Assembly (NCBI RefSeq): GCF_022340925.1
Contig: NZ_JAJDNA010000081.1
Coordinates: 1-51,066 of the forward strand
Source of the DNA: Thiocapsa sp.
Lineage (GTDB): Bacteria; Pseudomonadota; Gammaproteobacteria; Chromatiales; Chromatiaceae
Reading direction: 5' to 3'
DNA: 51,066 nt
Numbering within the stretch: position 1 is the first letter of the stretch; the number at the start of each line of letters is the position of its first letter. A model generated the notes under the pieces. It was not told the origin of the DNA. It did not search any database and was given only the letters and a program-made list of their open reading frames with translations. The position numbers and the translations under genes are program-made. Positions 1-9,660 of the stretch are shown here, in pieces.

Positions 1-85
1 GATATCCCTCCTGCTGGGCGCGTTTCACGAACGGGTCGCTCAGGTGACGGTCGAGCCATTGGCGGCTGGAAGGTGTCCTCCCCAT
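1..85 (-). CDS. rlmE: 23S rRNA 2'-O-methyltransferase RlmE, N-terminal fragment
   Basis: The first 28 codons of a minus-strand gene that runs off the left edge. The translation contains SSRQWLDRHLSDPFVKRAQQ followed by EGY, which matches the conserved start of the RlmE/FtsJ family (an SSRWL-type motif, then D-P-Y/F-V and K-A-Q). RlmE methylates the 2'-O of U2552 of 23S rRNA during late 50S assembly. An AGGAG sequence lies 10 bases before the ATG at 85. The catalytic K-D-K-E residues and SAM-binding site would lie outside the window. The usual divergent neighbour yhbY is not visible to the right. The identification rests on a short stretch but is specific. Confidence 0.8.
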   Translation of the reverse strand, partial: MGRTPSSRQWLDRHLSDPFVKRAQQEGY

Positions 86-433
86 GAGGCGAGCACTCCT
101 ACAAGGCGGTTTTGACGCGGCCCCAGCCGATGCTGCGTAGACCCCCTCGGCACCACCTGGAGGGAGGCGCACCGAAGGCCGGGACGGAGCCATCCAGGGA
201 GGGCACAAGCCCGGAGCGGGACGACGTGGGTTGTCCAGGATGGGACATGAACAAGACCGTGATGCGCCAGCCAGCGAGCCCGGATCCGGGGTCAGTCCGC
301 GATCTGCGGCCCATCGTACAACCCAGGAGATGATCCGAAGAAGGAAAGCGCCGTTTGAAACGACCGCCGTGCTCGAGCGGTGGCCGGGGGTCAGACGCGC
401 CTGCATGCCCGCGGACCCCCTCGCGCCCCAATG
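86..433. other. unexplained region upstream of rlmE
   Basis: About 350 bp between rlmE and the HiPIP terminator. Open frames exist on both strands (for example a 112-codon minus frame), but none has a recognisable protein, a convincing ribosome binding site or natural-looking composition; they are rich in Arg, Pro, Gly and Ser, as expected from chance frames in GC-rich DNA. It presumably holds the rlmE promoter. In many gammaproteobacteria yhbY sits here divergently; I do not see it. Confidence 0.4.
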
Positions 434-462
434 ACAAACGGGGCCTCAGGGGCCCCGTTGTT
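434..462 (-). terminator. intrinsic terminator of the HiPIP gene
   Basis: Read on the minus strand, an AACGGGGCC / GGCCCCGTT stem with a 5-base loop is followed by a short T-rich tail (GTTTGT). It begins about 30 bases after the HiPIP stop codon. Confidence 0.8.
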
Positions 463-492
463 GCCTCGGTCAGGAGCGATTCAAGGAATCGA

Positions 493-861
493 TCAGCCGG
501 CCTTCAGGGTCCAGGAGGCGCACCATCCGTTGACGTTGATCAGCTTGCCCGGGAAGAGGCTGCACCCGCTCCATTCGTCGGTGGCACCCGCGGCGTCGGC
601 GAGGCGGAACTGGCAGTTGTGGCACGCCTGCTCTTCGGGCGGAAGCCCCGGGCGAGCAGCAGCAGCGCGATCGGCCTGGGTCGCGTCTGCATGGTACTTC
701 AGCGCGACGGCGGTGGGGTCGTTCGCGGCGACCGCGTTCGCCGGCGCCTCGGCGCGTGCGGTGCTGAAGCCGGCCAGGTTGATCACCGGGATCGCCGCGG
801 CGGTACCCAGCATGATCTTGACGGCGTCGCGACGGCTCGTGCGCATTGGCTTATCGGACAT
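493..861 (-). CDS. hip: high-potential iron-sulfur protein (HiPIP)
   Basis: A 122-aa precursor of a soluble periplasmic [4Fe-4S] electron carrier that in purple sulfur bacteria re-reduces the photosynthetic reaction centre. Residues 1-37 form a Tat signal: twin arginines at 10-11 in [11 protein letters not shown], a hydrophobic stretch, and an Ala-Arg-Ala cleavage site giving a mature 85-aa protein, the family's usual length. Cluster ligands are C80, C83, C100 and C114 (spacing C-x2-C-x16-C-x13-C). The C-terminal half closely matches the Allochromatium vinosum protein, for example [19 protein letters not shown] chose the ATG at 861 because AAGGAG lies 9 bases upstream; an in-frame TTG at 870 is less likely. 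It is followed by its own terminator, so it is probably monocistronic. Confidence 0.97.
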   Translation of the reverse strand: MSDKPMRTSRRDAVKIMLGTAAAIPVINLAGFSTARAEAPANAVAANDPTAVALKYHADATQADRAAAARPGLPPEEQACHNCQFRLADAAGATDEWSGCSLFPGKLINVNGWCASWTLKAG

Positions 862-988
862 GATTGTCAACTCCTTACAGAAAACCGTTGTGGTGACATC
901 GACGCCCCCGGCTCAGCCGGAAGCTGCCGCGCATTGTGCTACATCGGCCCGAAAAACGCGAGCGGCTGGCCGTTGGCGATCGGCACGG

Positions 989-1015
989 CTAGGAGCCTGT
1001 CGGACAGGCTCCTAG
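989..1015. repeat. short palindrome, collapsed copy (A) of the CTAG-bounded element
   Basis: A perfect 27-bp palindrome, CTAGGAGCCTGTC-G-GACAGGCTCCTAG. Its arms are identical to the left terminal repeat of the two full-length elements at 33316-33483 and 38712-38880, joined here without the roughly 140-bp interior. The CTAG at 1012-1015 contains the TAG stop codon (minus strand) of the NlpC/P60 gene. As RNA it would form a 13-bp hairpin that could act as a 3'-end structure for that gene. Confidence 0.85.
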
Positions 1016-1476
1016 TCTAGATAGGTTCCGGCGCCGAGATAACGGGCCTGCCAATAGGGGGTCTGCAGTCGGTCCAGGCGGACCTCCCGGCGCGACGTCG
1101 AGGCATGCACGAATCGCTCGTCGTCGACCATGAGGCCGACATGATGTTGTCCGGGACCGGTCTTGAAGAACACGACGTCACCCGCGCGGGGGCGACGTCC
1201 CGCGACGGGTCTTGCCGCGCGGAGCTGCTCGGTCGAAACGCGCGGGATCCGGACCCCCGCAACGTGGTGGGCGTAGTAGGTGAGCCCGCTGCAGTCGAGC
1301 CCCTCCCCCGGATTCGTGCCCCCGTAGACGTAGGGCGTACCGACCTGCGACAGCCCTGCCAACACGACATCGGCGCGCGGCCCCTGCAGTCCGTCGCCGC
1401 GCTGTGTGGCGCAGCCCGGGAGCAACCCGGACGCCAGGGGTGCCCAGAGCGAGACCAGACGCAGCCAATGCCTCAT
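1012..1476 (-). CDS. NlpC/P60 family lipoprotein, putative peptidoglycan endopeptidase
   Basis: A 154-aa cell-wall hydrolase of the NlpC/P60 cysteine peptidase family, which cleaves peptide cross-links or stems in murein. It starts with a lipoprotein signal peptide ending in SGLLPGC, so Cys22 would be lipidated and the protein anchored in the outer membrane. The catalytic residues are visible: Cys in LDCSGL, His in HHVGLMV, and a second His in FVHAST as the polar third residue. The stop codon lies inside the CTAG palindrome at its 3' end, so the original C-terminus may have been altered by that element; the conserved catalytic domain is nevertheless complete. No partner gene is adjacent; the HiPIP gene downstream is on the same strand but has its own Shine-Dalgarno site and terminator. 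Confidence 0.9.
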   Translation of the reverse strand: MRHWLRLVSLWAPLASGLLPGCATQRGDGLQGPRADVVLAGLSQVGTPYVYGGTNPGEGLDCSGLTYYAHHVAGVRIPRVSTEQLRAARPVAGRRPRAGDVVFFKTGPGQHHVGLMVDDERFVHASTSRREVRLDRLQTPYWQARYLGAGTYLD

Positions 1477-1782
1477 AAATCACTCGCGTTTCGTTGCGCA
1501 ATATTTTGTTATTACAACTTCTAGATCACCGACGGCGAGGTGTCAAGCGGGTTTGGTGTCCGCAGCGGGTGCGAGGGGTGTGAAGCGCGAAGGTGCGCGC
1601 AGACGCGACGCAGACGCGGCATAATCTGTCCGAGCCTCAGCCGGGGCCCGGCGGGCGAGTCCCCGCGGGGCGCGTCCCGCATCGTCCGTCAAGCGAGACC
1701 GGGCGCCCCGGAGACGCGCATCCGCCTGTGGCACGCTTGACGGCTCAATCACCAAACCGCCCCGACGCGACAGGCTCGGACC
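1477..1782. other. divergent promoter region, NlpC gene / antiporter gene
   Basis: 306 bp between divergently transcribed genes. An AT-rich patch at about 1497-1525, unusual for this GC-rich DNA, is the likely promoter of the NlpC gene. No clear hexamer pair could be fixed and no other gene is supported. Confidence 0.4.
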
Positions 1783-3039
1783 ATGCGCCTATTCGACATC
1801 ATCGCCGTCTTGACCGGGCTGTCCGCCGTCTTCAGCTGGCTGAACGACCGCTATCTCAAGCTGCCGAGCACCATCGGCCTAATGCTGATCGCGCTGGTCT
1901 TCTCGCTGGTGCTGATGCTCCCGTTTCCCTTCGCCCGGGAGTTGGAGCACGAGGTCGCACGCATGCTGGACAGCCTCGATCTCGGCGAGACCCTGCTTCA
2001 TGGGATGCTCGGATTCCTCCTGTTCGCGGGGTCCCTACACGTCGACCTGCGCGAGCTGGCGAAGGAGAAATGGGCCATCGGCATCCTGGCCTCAGCCAGC
2101 GTCATGGGGGCCACCGTCTTGGTCGGCATTGGAAGCTATCTGGTGTTCCTGGCCCTCGGGATCGATATCCCCGTGCTCTACTGCCTGCTCTTCGGCGCCC
2201 TCGTCTCTCCCACCGATCCGGTCGCGGTGCTCGGCATCCTCAAGTCGGCGCACGCCCCAAAGGGGTTGGAGATCAAGATGACCGGGGAGTCCCTCTTCAA
2301 CGACGGGGTGGCGGTCGTGGTCTTCGTGCTGCTGGCAAGCCTCGCATCCGGCAAGGCACCCCTGAGCCTCGGCGATACACTGATGCTCTTCTTCACCGAG
2401 ATCGCCGGCGGACTCCTGTTCGGTTTGTCCCTCGGGTGGATCGCCCTGTTGATGATCCGCCGGACCGACAGCTATCAGGTCGAGGTCATGATGACCCTGG
2501 CACTGGCAATGAGCGGGTACGCGATTGCCGCGCACGCGCATGTCTCTGCACCGATCGCGATCGTGGTCGCCGGTCTCCTGATCGGCAGTTATGGGCGTGT
2601 CTCCGCGGTGACCCCGGAGACAGGCTACCGTTTGGACGATTTCTGGGAGCTGGTCGATGAGGTGCTCAACGCGATCCTGTTCGTGATCATCGGCTTGGAG
2701 GTCCTGGCGATCAGCATGACCGGCGATCTCGTCCTCGCGGGCCTGTTCGCGATACCCCTGGTGCTCGCCGCTCGCCTCGCCAGCGTCGGCCTGCCCGTCC
2801 ACCTTATGCGTCGATTCCGCAGCTTCGAGCCCGGGGTGGTCTCCATCCTCACCTGGGGTGGCTTACGCGGGGGCATCTCGGTGGCCTTGGCCCTGTCACT
2901 GCCACGGGGAGAGGTGCGAGACGTGATCTTGACGGTCACCTATATCGTGGTTGTCTTCTCCGTGCTGGTGCAGGGCCTCACCCTCGGGCCCTTGGTTCGG
3001 GCCATGGCCGCCCGCTCCGGCGGGCACGCCTCGCCCTAG
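1783..3039 (+). CDS. CPA1-family Na+/H+ antiporter (NhaP type)
   Basis: A 418-aa inner-membrane protein with about 12 hydrophobic segments. It exchanges cytoplasmic Na+ (or K+) for protons for pH and salt homeostasis. Diagnostic motifs of the CPA1 family are SPTDPVAVLG (from about residue 142), with the Asp of the ion-binding site, and GESLFNDG (from about 168), with the Asn-Asp pair of the transport core. A third conserved piece, LTWGGLRGGISVALALSLP, lies near the C-terminus. There is no large cytoplasmic C-terminal regulatory domain, as in short NhaP proteins. It is a stand-alone gene with trxB 65 bp downstream. The cation transported cannot be decided from sequence. Confidence 0.93.
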   Translation: MRLFDIIAVLTGLSAVFSWLNDRYLKLPSTIGLMLIALVFSLVLMLPFPFARELEHEVARMLDSLDLGETLLHGMLGFLLFAGSLHVDLRELAKEKWAIGILASASVMGATVLVGIGSYLVFLALGIDIPVLYCLLFGALVSPTDPVAVLGILKSAHAPKGLEIKMTGESLFNDGVAVVVFVLLASLASGKAPLSLGDTLMLFFTEIAGGLLFGLSLGWIALLMIRRTDSYQVEVMMTLALAMSGYAIAAHAHVSAPIAIVVAGLLIGSYGRVSAVTPETGYRLDDFWELVDEVLNAILFVIIGLEVLAISMTGDLVLAGLFAIPLVLAARLASVGLPVHLMRRFRSFEPGVVSILTWGGLRGGISVALALSLPRGEVRDVILTVTYIVVVFSVLVQGLTLGPLVRAMAARSGGHASP

Positions 3040-3047
3040 TCGTCTGA

Positions 3048-4070
<1,023 letters not shown>

Positions 4071-4154
4071 CGGGCGCCGCGGACCACCGATGCCTTGGGC
4101 GGGCATTCGATGCCCTTATGTCGCAGTCATTGGCAGGGCGTTCGGTCGATACAG

Positions 4155-5336
4155 ATGGACAGACTCACCACCCATTCCGCGATCGCGGAGATCCCAGCCG
4201 ATCAGTGGAATCGGCTGGCCGGGAACGACAGCCCGTTCCTGCGCCATGAGTTCCTCGATGCGATGGAGCGTCACGGGTGCGTCGGCGAGTCAATGGGGTG
4301 GGTGCCCCAGCATTTGGCACTGCGTGACGCGCACGGGCGCCTGCTCGCGGCCGCGCCCTGCTATCTGAAATTCAACTCCTACGGGGAGTTCGTCTTCGAC
4401 TGGAGCTGGGCCGAAGCCTACCGGCGTCAGGGGTTGCGCTACTACCCCAAGCTGGTCGTGGCCTCACCCTACACGCCGGCCACGGGTCCGCGGATCCTGA
4501 CCGGTGAGTCACCGGCCGGCGAAGGCTATGCGCGGGCGCTCATCCAGGGCGCGATCCGGGTCGCCGAGGACGCGGGTGTGTCGTCGCTGCACTGGCTGTT
4601 TACAGCCGACGACCAGCAGACACTGCTCGAGGGTCAGGGGCTGATGCGACGCGTCGGCTGCCAGTTCCACTGGCACAACTGCGGCTACGCGTCGTTCGAG
4701 GATCTTCTCGGTGCCTTCACGGCCGAAAAACGCAAGAAGGTCAAACGCGAGCGCCGTCGGGTCGCGGAGGCCGGGGTGCGCATCCGCCGCGTACCCGGCG
4801 ACCAGGTCACGGAGGCGGAATGGGCCACCTTCCACCGCCTCTACTGTGACACCTTCGACAAGCGCGGGGGGATCCCGACCTTCTCGCTTCCCTTCTTCCA
4901 GGCCATCGGCCAGACCATGGGTGAAAGCCTCTTGCTGGTGCTGGCCGAATATCGTCAGGACATCGTCGCCGCCGCCTTTGACCTGGTCGGCGCGCGCTCT
5001 CTGTATGGTCGCCACTGGGGCTGCTTTCAGGATTTTCACAGCCTCCATTTCGAGGCTTGTTATTACCAGGGTCTCGAGTATTGCATCGAGCAACACCTGA
5101 CCCGCTTCGAGCCCGGGGCGCAGGGCGAGCACAAGGTGAGCCGCGGCTTTCTGCCGACCCCTACCTGGTCTGCCCATTGGATCGCCGATCCGGGCTTTCG
5201 CGATGCGGTCGCGCGGTTCGTGACGCTGGAAGCCGAGGGTATGGGCGCCTATCTGGCGGAGATGCAGACCCACAGCCCCTATCGTGAAGTCCCTCCGGGG
5301 CCTCTCACCTCGCCCTCCACGGGGACCCTCGGCTAG
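4155..5336 (+). CDS. DUF482 / FemAB-like GNAT-fold protein
   Basis: A 393-aa protein of the DUF482 (FemAB-like acyltransferase) family. Family features visible are an N-terminal [18 protein letters not shown], a central [10 protein letters not shown], a basic [10 protein letters not shown] stretch, and a C-terminal [10 protein letters not shown] leading into EPGAQGEHK. These proteins have a GNAT/Fem fold; some are annotated as peptidoglycan-related acyltransferases, but the substrate is not established. I used the ATG at 4155, which begins MDRLTTHSA, rather than an upstream TTG at 4095, because homologues start near here. It ends one base before the aat start, so the two are almost certainly co-translated. 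A link to aminoacyl transfer is suggested only by context. Confidence 0.88.
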   Translation: MDRLTTHSAIAEIPADQWNRLAGNDSPFLRHEFLDAMERHGCVGESMGWVPQHLALRDAHGRLLAAAPCYLKFNSYGEFVFDWSWAEAYRRQGLRYYPKLVVASPYTPATGPRILTGESPAGEGYARALIQGAIRVAEDAGVSSLHWLFTADDQQTLLEGQGLMRRVGCQFHWHNCGYASFEDLLGAFTAEKRKKVKRERRRVAEAGVRIRRVPGDQVTEAEWATFHRLYCDTFDKRGGIPTFSLPFFQAIGQTMGESLLLVLAEYRQDIVAAAFDLVGARSLYGRHWGCFQDFHSLHFEACYYQGLEYCIEQHLTRFEPGAQGEHKVSRGFLPTPTWSAHWIADPGFRDAVARFVTLEAEGMGAYLAEMQTHSPYREVPPGPLTSPSTGTLG

Positions 5337-5337
5337 G

Positions 5338-6066
5338 ATGATTGCCCGGCTCGCTCGCGAGGACAGGTCCGCCTTTCCCGATGTCCGGCATGCCTTGCGC
5401 CACCCCAACGGCCTGCTGGCGCTCGGCGGCGACCTGTCCCCCGAGCGACTCGAGAACGCCTACCGGCGCGGGATCTTCCCCTGGTTCGGCGCCGGCGACC
5501 CCATCCTCTGGTGGTCTCCGGACCCGCGCACCGTGCTGTTCCCGGATCGGCTCCGGATAGCCCGGAGCCTGGCCAAGCGGCTGCGCAAAGACCCGTTCCG
5601 GGTCACCATGGATCGAACCTTCGGTGGCGTGATAAGCGCCTGTGCGGCCCCGCGCGACGAGGAAGGCGGCACCTGGATCCTGCCGGAGATGGTCGTCGCC
5701 TACACGGCCCTGCATCGGCGCGGGCTCGCCCACTCGGTCGAGGTCTGGCAGGACGGCGAGCTGGTCGGCGGCCTGTACGGGGTTGCCATTGGGCGTGCCT
5801 TCTTCGGCGAATCCATGTTCAGCCGGGCCACCGACGCCTCGAAGGTTGCCCTGCTCCACCTCTGTCAACGACTGACCCAATGGGGGTATGGCCTGATCGA
5901 CTGCCAGATGCGAACCGAGCACCTCATCCGTCTGGGCGCGATGGAGATCCCCCGTGCCGAGCTGATCCGCCGACTCGACCGACTCTGTCGGCAGCCGCCG
6001 CACGATACCGACTGGGACGACGGGCTCGAGCACCTGCCCCGCGTCGATGGGCACACCAAGACCTGA
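5338..6066 (+). CDS. aat: leucyl/phenylalanyl-tRNA-protein transferase
   Basis: A 242-aa N-end-rule enzyme that transfers Leu or Phe from tRNA to proteins with N-terminal Arg or Lys, marking them for ClpS/ClpAP. It has the family's N-terminal [20 protein letters not shown], the RGIFPWF motif, WWSPDPR, and the core [18 protein letters not shown] and DCQM. The start is the ATG one base after the preceding stop; an upstream GTG at 5284 would overlap that gene and add residues absent from relatives. Its TGA overlaps the next ATG by one base (TGATG), so translation is coupled to bpt. Confidence 0.97.
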   Translation: MIARLAREDRSAFPDVRHALRHPNGLLALGGDLSPERLENAYRRGIFPWFGAGDPILWWSPDPRTVLFPDRLRIARSLAKRLRKDPFRVTMDRTFGGVISACAAPRDEEGGTWILPEMVVAYTALHRRGLAHSVEVWQDGELVGGLYGVAIGRAFFGESMFSRATDASKVALLHLCQRLTQWGYGLIDCQMRTEHLIRLGAMEIPRAELIRRLDRLCRQPPHDTDWDDGLEHLPRVDGHTKT

Positions 6067-6842
6067 TGAATGCCGGCAATGATCCGCTTGCGGGGCATCA
6101 CCTCGCCCTGTACCTGACCGGCGAGCACGCCTGCTCCTACCTGCCGGGGCGCCGCGCCCGCACCCTGTTCGTCGATCCGACGGCCCGCATCGACGGGGCG
6201 ACCTACCAAGCCCTTGTCGATCAAGGCTTCCGACGCAGTGGTGCGCATATCTACCGGCCCGCCTGCCGGGCTTGCGCCGCCTGTGTTCCTGTGCGCATCC
6301 CGGTCGCGGACTTCGCCCCGGACCGCTCGCAGAGACGCAACTGGCGCCGGAATGCACCCGACCTGGACCTGGTCGATGCAGCGGCAGCCTTCGATGCGAG
6401 CCATTTCGCCCTCTACCGGCGCTATCTCGCGGAGCGTCATCCCGAGGGCAGTATGGCCGAGGACGCCTCTGAAGAGAGCTACCGGCGTTTTCTGGTCGAA
6501 CCCTGGGGCGGCGAGACGCGTTTCATCGAGCTGCGACTGTCCGGACGACTGGTCGGCGTGGCGATCACGGACCGACTGGACCGAGGGCTCTCGGCGGTCT
6601 ACACGTTTTTCGACCCCTCAATCTCCGATCGCGCACCTGGCACCTTTGCGATCCTGATGCAGATCGAGGCGGCACGCCGAATGGGCGTGGCCTACCTCTA
6701 TCTGGGCTATTGGCTCCGGGAATCGCCCAAGATGCGATACAAGGACCGGTTCCGCCCGATCGAAGCCTGGAACGGACACGACTGGATGCGCTTCGAGCGC
6801 GCTCGGGCGGTGAAGCTGGGTTGGAAGGACGCCGGGGACTGA
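6066..6842 (+). CDS. bpt: aspartate/glutamate leucyltransferase (Bpt)
   Basis: A 258-aa bacterial homologue of arginyltransferase (ATE). It transfers Leu to N-terminal Asp or Glu, making proteins substrates of ClpS/ClpAP. Family motifs are the cysteine cluster YRPACRACAACVPVRIPV, the NWRRN segment, YTFFDP, and the C-terminal YLYLGYWLRESPKMRYKDRF with P-I-E-A-W following. The ATG overlaps the aat stop codon. With aat on one side and clpA/clpS just downstream on the other strand, the cell has both branches of the bacterial leucylation N-degron route. Substrate choice (Asp/Glu rather than Arg transfer) is inferred from bacterial Bpt enzymes. Confidence 0.95.
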   Translation: MNAGNDPLAGHHLALYLTGEHACSYLPGRRARTLFVDPTARIDGATYQALVDQGFRRSGAHIYRPACRACAACVPVRIPVADFAPDRSQRRNWRRNAPDLDLVDAAAAFDASHFALYRRYLAERHPEGSMAEDASEESYRRFLVEPWGGETRFIELRLSGRLVGVAITDRLDRGLSAVYTFFDPSISDRAPGTFAILMQIEAARRMGVAYLYLGYWLRESPKMRYKDRFRPIEAWNGHDWMRFERARAVKLGWKDAGD

Positions 6843-6908
6843 GGACCGGCGCTTGGACGGCCCTGCTCGGAAAGATGCCGGTCTCGACCGACGTTCGTCT
6901 TGAAGCTA

Positions 6909-6917
6909 TGGTACACT
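6909..6917 (+). promoter_or_regulatory. possible extended -10 promoter for infA
   Basis: TGGTACACT fits an extended -10 (TGn plus a TATAAT-like TACACT) about 47 bases before the infA start. No good -35 hexamer is present at the right distance. A separate promoter would fit the 121-bp gap between bpt and infA. Confidence 0.4.
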
Positions 6918-6963
6918 TCCGGCGCTTTGGGGCCGGAAGCTGTTCTCGCAGTACACAGAAACT

Positions 6964-7182
6964 ATGTCAAAAGACGACGTCATCCAGATGGAAGGCACGG
7001 TGACAGAGACCCTGCCGAATACCGTCTTCAGGGTCGAGCTTGAAAACGGTCATACCGTCACCGCTCATATCTCCGGAAAGATGCGCAAACACTATATCCG
7101 GATCCTGACCGGGGATAAGGTCACGGTCGAGCTCACCCCCTATGACCTGACCAAGGGGCGTATTGTCTATCGCGCCAGATGA
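6964..7182 (+). CDS. infA: translation initiation factor IF-1
   Basis: A 72-aa S1-like OB-fold protein that binds the 30S A site and helps IF-2 and IF-3 during initiation. It has the expected length and family sequence, including [31 protein letters not shown] and the closing LTKGRIVYR. The ribosome binding site is weak (no clear GGAGG before the ATG). It is convergent with clpA, 150 bp away; that gap shows no tRNA, although tRNA genes sit near infA in some relatives. Confidence 0.98.
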   Translation: MSKDDVIQMEGTVTETLPNTVFRVELENGHTVTAHISGKMRKHYIRILTGDKVTVELTPYDLTKGRIVYRAR

Positions 7183-7332
7183 CAGCGCCCCTGCCTCTTC
7201 GACCCTGCCTGGCGCAGCGGCAGCGGATGGTGCTGATCGCGGAGCCCGCGGGTCCAGCCGCCACGGCGGCGCCCCAACGCCCACCGGATCACGCTTTGCC
7301 CGGATCGGGGCGCGCCTCACACCTCCCGCCGA

Positions 7333-9594
7333 TCAGAGGGCGCGCGGCTCGCCGTTGATATCGAACGCAAGACTGTCCGCACTCACGTAGATCCGCACGC
7401 TGCCTCCGGAGACGAGATCCCCAAACAGGAGCTCGTTCGCCAACGGCTTCTTGATGTGATTCTGGATCACGCGTGCCATCGGCCTGGCGCCCATCTTCGG
7501 GTCGTAGCCCTTCTCCGCCAGCCAGGCGCGGGCCTCGGGGTCGACCGTCAGGCGGACCTTCTTGTCCTCCAGCTGCTGCTCCAGCTCGAAGATAAACTTA
7601 TCCACCACGCTGCGGATGGTCTCTTCGCTCAGCGACCCGAACTGCACGACCGCGTCCAGACGATTGCGGAATTCCGGCGTGAAATAGCGCTTCAGCGCCT
7701 CGATCCCGTCCGTCGAGTGGTCCTGCTCGGTGAAGCCGATGGAGCGACGTGCGGTGTCCTCGGCCCCCGCGTTGGTCGTCATCACCAGAACGACATTACG
7801 AAAATCCGCCTTGCGGCCGTTGTTGTCGGTGAGGGTGCCATGGTCCATGACCTGCAGGAGCAGATTGAAGACGTCTGGGTGGGCCTTCTCGATCTCGTCC
7901 AGCAACAGGACCGAGTGCGGGTGCTTATTCACCTCTTCGGTCAGGAGGCCGCCCTGATCGAAACCTACGTATCCCGGGGGCGCCCCGATCAGGCGCGAGA
8001 CGGTATGCCGCTCCATGTACTCGGACATGTCAAAGCGCAGCAGCTCCATGCCCAGGATCCGCGCCAGCTGGCGCGTCACCTCGGTCTTGCCGACGCCGGT
8101 CGGTCCGGTGAACAGGAACGACCCGATCGGCTTCTCCTCCGTCCCCAGCCCCGAGCGATTCATTCGGATCGATGAGGTCAATGCATCGATCGCGGCATCC
8201 TGGCCGTACACCACCATCTTGAGATCCCGGTCGAGATTCTTGAGCGACTCGGTATCCGAGGCCGAGACCTTCTTCGACGGGATGCGAGCGATCTTGGCGA
8301 CGATCGCCTCGACATCGCTCACATCGATCCGCTTCTTGCGCTTGGCCGGACTCTTGAGCTGCACATGCGCGCCCGCCTCGTCGATGACATCGATCGCCTT
8401 GTCCGGGAGGTGGCGGTCGTTGATGTAGCGGTTCGACAGCTCCGCCGCCGCGCGTAACGCCGGGCTGGTATAGGTGACCTGATGATGCTCTTCGAAGCGG
8501 GTCTTGAGGCCCTTGAGGATCTCGAAGGTCTCCTCGACGGACGGCTCCTCGACATCGATCTTCTGGAAGCGCCGGGCCAGCGCGCGATCCTTCTCGAAGA
8601 TACCGCGATATTCCTGATAGGTCGTCGACCCGATGCATCGCAGATCGCCGGAGGCGAGGACAGGCTTGATCAGGTTGGAGGCATCCATGACACCGCCGGA
8701 CGCGGAGCCGGCGCCGATGATGGTGTGGATCTCGTCGATGAAGAGGATGGCATGGCGCTGGCGCTTCAGCTGCGCGAGCACGGCCTTGAGGCGCTTTTCA
8801 AAATCCCCCCGATACTTGGTGCCGGCGACCAGCCCCCCGAGATCCAGAGCGTAGATCACAGCGTCGCTGAGGACATCCGGAACCGCACCATCGACGATCT
8901 TCTTGGCGAGACCTTCGGCGATCGCCGTCTTGCCGACACCCGCCTCGCCGACGAACAGGGGGTTGTTCTTGCGCCGCCTGCACAGGATCTGGATGGTCCG
9001 CTCGACCTCGCTGGCGCGCCCGATCAGCGGGTCGATGCGCCCTTGCCGCGCCATCTCGTTCAGGTTCGTCGCAAAGCTCTCCAGGGCACTGCCGCCCTCC
9101 TTCTCCTCGCCTCGAGGCTCGTCGACCTCACCCGGCACGTCGTCCTCCTGGCTCTCCCCGGGGACCTTGGAGATCCCGTGGGAGATGTAGTTGACGACGT
9201 CGAGCCGCGTCACGTCCTGTTGATTGAGAAGATAAACGGCCTGCGAATCCTGCTCGCTGAACAGTGCCACCAACACGTTTGCGCCGGTGACCTCTTTCTT
9301 TCCGGCGGACTGGACGTGGAAGACCGCCCGCTGCAGAACGCGCTGGAAGCCCAGCGTCGGCTGGGTGTCCCGGTCCTCGCTTTCGGGGATCAGGGGGGTG
9401 GTCTCGTCGATGAAGGCCGTGATCTCGCGACGCAGCCGCTCCGAGTCGGTGCCGCAGGCCCTGAGCACCTTGGCCGCCGTCGGGTTGTCGAGCAGCGACA
9501 GCAGCATGTGCTCGACCGTCATGTACTCATGGTGCTTCGCGCGCGCCTCCTTGAAGGCCCGGTTCAGCGAAAATTCGAGTTCTTTGCTCAGCAT
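7333..9594 (-). CDS. clpA: ATP-dependent Clp protease ATP-binding subunit ClpA
   Basis: A 753-aa AAA+ unfoldase that feeds substrates, including N-degron proteins delivered by ClpS, into ClpP. The N-domain (about 1-145) has the repeat-like start LNRAFKEARAKHHEYMTVEH. D1 has Walker A GEAGVGKT at 216-223 and Walker B LFIDEIHT. D2 has Walker A GPTGVGKT at about 499 and Walker B LLLDEIEKAHPDV. An IGF loop (RRSIGFTEQ) marks it as a ClpP partner. Length is as in E. coli (758). clpS is 66 bp upstream on the same strand, so the two are probably co-transcribed. clpP is not in the window. Confidence 0.98.
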   Translation of the reverse strand: MLSKELEFSLNRAFKEARAKHHEYMTVEHMLLSLLDNPTAAKVLRACGTDSERLRREITAFIDETTPLIPESEDRDTQPTLGFQRVLQRAVFHVQSAGKKEVTGANVLVALFSEQDSQAVYLLNQQDVTRLDVVNYISHGISKVPGESQEDDVPGEVDEPRGEEKEGGSALESFATNLNEMARQGRIDPLIGRASEVERTIQILCRRRKNNPLFVGEAGVGKTAIAEGLAKKIVDGAVPDVLSDAVIYALDLGGLVAGTKYRGDFEKRLKAVLAQLKRQRHAILFIDEIHTIIGAGSASGGVMDASNLIKPVLASGDLRCIGSTTYQEYRGIFEKDRALARRFQKIDVEEPSVEETFEILKGLKTRFEEHHQVTYTSPALRAAAELSNRYINDRHLPDKAIDVIDEAGAHVQLKSPAKRKKRIDVSDVEAIVAKIARIPSKKVSASDTESLKNLDRDLKMVVYGQDAAIDALTSSIRMNRSGLGTEEKPIGSFLFTGPTGVGKTEVTRQLARILGMELLRFDMSEYMERHTVSRLIGAPPGYVGFDQGGLLTEEVNKHPHSVLLLDEIEKAHPDVFNLLLQVMDHGTLTDNNGRKADFRNVVLVMTTNAGAEDTARRSIGFTEQDHSTDGIEALKRYFTPEFRNRLDAVVQFGSLSEETIRSVVDKFIFELEQQLEDKKVRLTVDPEARAWLAEKGYDPKMGARPMARVIQNHIKKPLANELLFGDLVSGGSVRIYVSADSLAFDINGEPRAL

Positions 9595-9660
9595 CGGCCT
9601 AGTCCAAGCGGGGGTTTACAAGACAGTGTCTGATGACGCAGCAACCGATGTTTCCAACCT

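Noticed and set aside
99..437. 112-codon minus-strand open frame between rlmE and the HiPIP gene
   Set aside because: No ribosome binding site, no recognisable similarity, Arg/Pro/Ser-rich chance-like composition, and it runs across the HiPIP terminator.
7183..7332. Possible tRNA gene between infA and clpA
   Set aside because: The position suggested a tRNA by analogy with relatives, but no TTC-x-A-x-x-C arm or acceptor pairing could be found.
8482..9633. 383-codon plus-strand frame opposite clpA
   Set aside because: A shadow of clpA on the complementary strand; clpA is certain from its motifs.
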